Shown here piece by piece: positions 63,792 to 64,000 of a stretch of DNA of 64,000 bases. The first letter of the stretch is position 1. Each line of letters begins with the position of its first letter. Source of the DNA: RPQJ01 sp963777725 (GTDB lineage Bacteria > Pseudomonadota > Gammaproteobacteria > Steroidobacterales > Steroidobacteraceae); NCBI GenBank assembly GCA_963777725.1, contig CAVZRR010000010.1, positions 1-64,000 on the forward strand, in the 5' to 3' direction. The translations under genes were made by a program, and so were the position numbers. The notes beneath the pieces were generated by a model. That model searched no databases and had not been told where the DNA came from. It saw nothing but the letters and a program-made list of their open reading frames with translations.

Positions 63792-64000
63792 ATGTTGAGC
63801 CGAATCCTGTTGCTGGCCGCCTGTGCGCTCGCCCCGCCGCATCTTTTCGCCGCACCAACGGTCGACGGCGTGCCCGCGGCGGCCCCCGATCGGCCGCGGG
63901 TCGGTCTCGTGTTGAGCGGCGGCGGGGCGCGTGGCGCTGCGCACGTCGGTGTCATTCGCGCGCTGGAGGAGATGCGGATTCCGATCGATGCGATCGCTGG
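63792..64000 (+). CDS. Patatin-like phospholipase, 5' part only
   Basis: The gene runs off the window end; 69 codons are visible. ATG 63792 has GGGAG 8 bases upstream (another in-frame ATG at 63786 lies too close to it). Signal peptide (PPHLFAAP), then the oxyanion motif VGLVLSGGGARGAAHVGVIR and ALEEMRIPIDAIAG, where the serine (GTSMG) would follow just past the end. A secreted RssA-type patatin is likely. Confidence 0.82.
   Translation, partial: MLSRILLLAACALAPPHLFAAPTVDGVPAAAPDRPRVGLVLSGGGARGAAHVGVIRALEEMRIPIDAIA

Overview
This is a GC-rich (roughly two thirds G+C by eye), gene-dense stretch of a Gram-negative bacterial chromosome. It holds many outer-membrane beta-barrels, two TonB-dependent receptors, lipoproteins with lipoboxes, and an assimilatory cysJ-cysI-cysH-cysG block of gammaproteobacterial type. 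I would place it in a high-GC gammaproteobacterial lineage (Xanthomonadales/Nevskiales-like), but nothing here fixes the genus. No rRNA, tRNA, CRISPR array, phage or insertion sequence was seen. About twenty genes carry single-base frameshifts with good coding sequence on both sides, mostly apparent one-base insertions. Many are probably sequencing or assembly errors rather than real decay.

Layout. 0-10 kb: arginine/ornithine antiporter and arginine deiminase (arcD-arcA), a TPR/beta-barrel protein, a cation diffusion facilitator, a glycine-zipper protein, an NhaC antiporter, a SYLF lipoprotein, phospholipase A1 and a DUF3313 lipoprotein. 10-25 kb: a copper/silver efflux locus (Cys/His-rich small protein, cusC, cusB, cusA, P-type ATPase copA) in which cusB(3' part)-cusA-copA is tandemly duplicated as a 6.4-kb unit joined at a 7-bp microhomology. 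Copy A keeps an intact cusA, and copy B keeps an intact copA. 25-31.8 kb: PAP2 phosphatase, agmatine deiminase, two-domain PPK2 kinase, TonB receptor, alpha/beta hydrolase.

31.8-55.6 kb is the most unusual part. A leftward operon (HzsA-like cytochrome lipoprotein, SH3/beta-barrel, beta-barrel, TlpA thioredoxin, DUF4266 lipoprotein, DUF3570) and a divergent rightward set (CxxCH protein, LamG/CxxCH lipoprotein, Tat-exported DUF1501-like protein) share a control region with a 26-bp direct repeat. Next come a 0.4-kb block of about 5.5% GC (22 G, 1 C), a Zn-ribbon methyltransferase that lacks a start codon at the block's edge, ApbE, and a cyclic di-GMP-I (GEMM) riboswitch. The riboswitch directly abuts a translationally chained operon encoding a TlpA-like protein, a coiled-coil protein, two large TPR proteins, a small periplasmic protein, ExbB/TolQ, two ExbD/TolR and an AgmX/PglI-type TonB-like protein. 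This architecture resembles the Myxococcus AglRQS/Glt gliding motor. I infer a c-di-GMP-controlled, proton-motive-force-driven envelope machine, possibly together with the redox/cytochrome cluster beside it.

55.6-64 kb: cysJ-cysI-cysH-cysG (sulfate assimilation and siroheme) behind an AT-rich leader with inverted repeats, a convergent TonB receptor, and the start of a patatin-like phospholipase cut by the window end.
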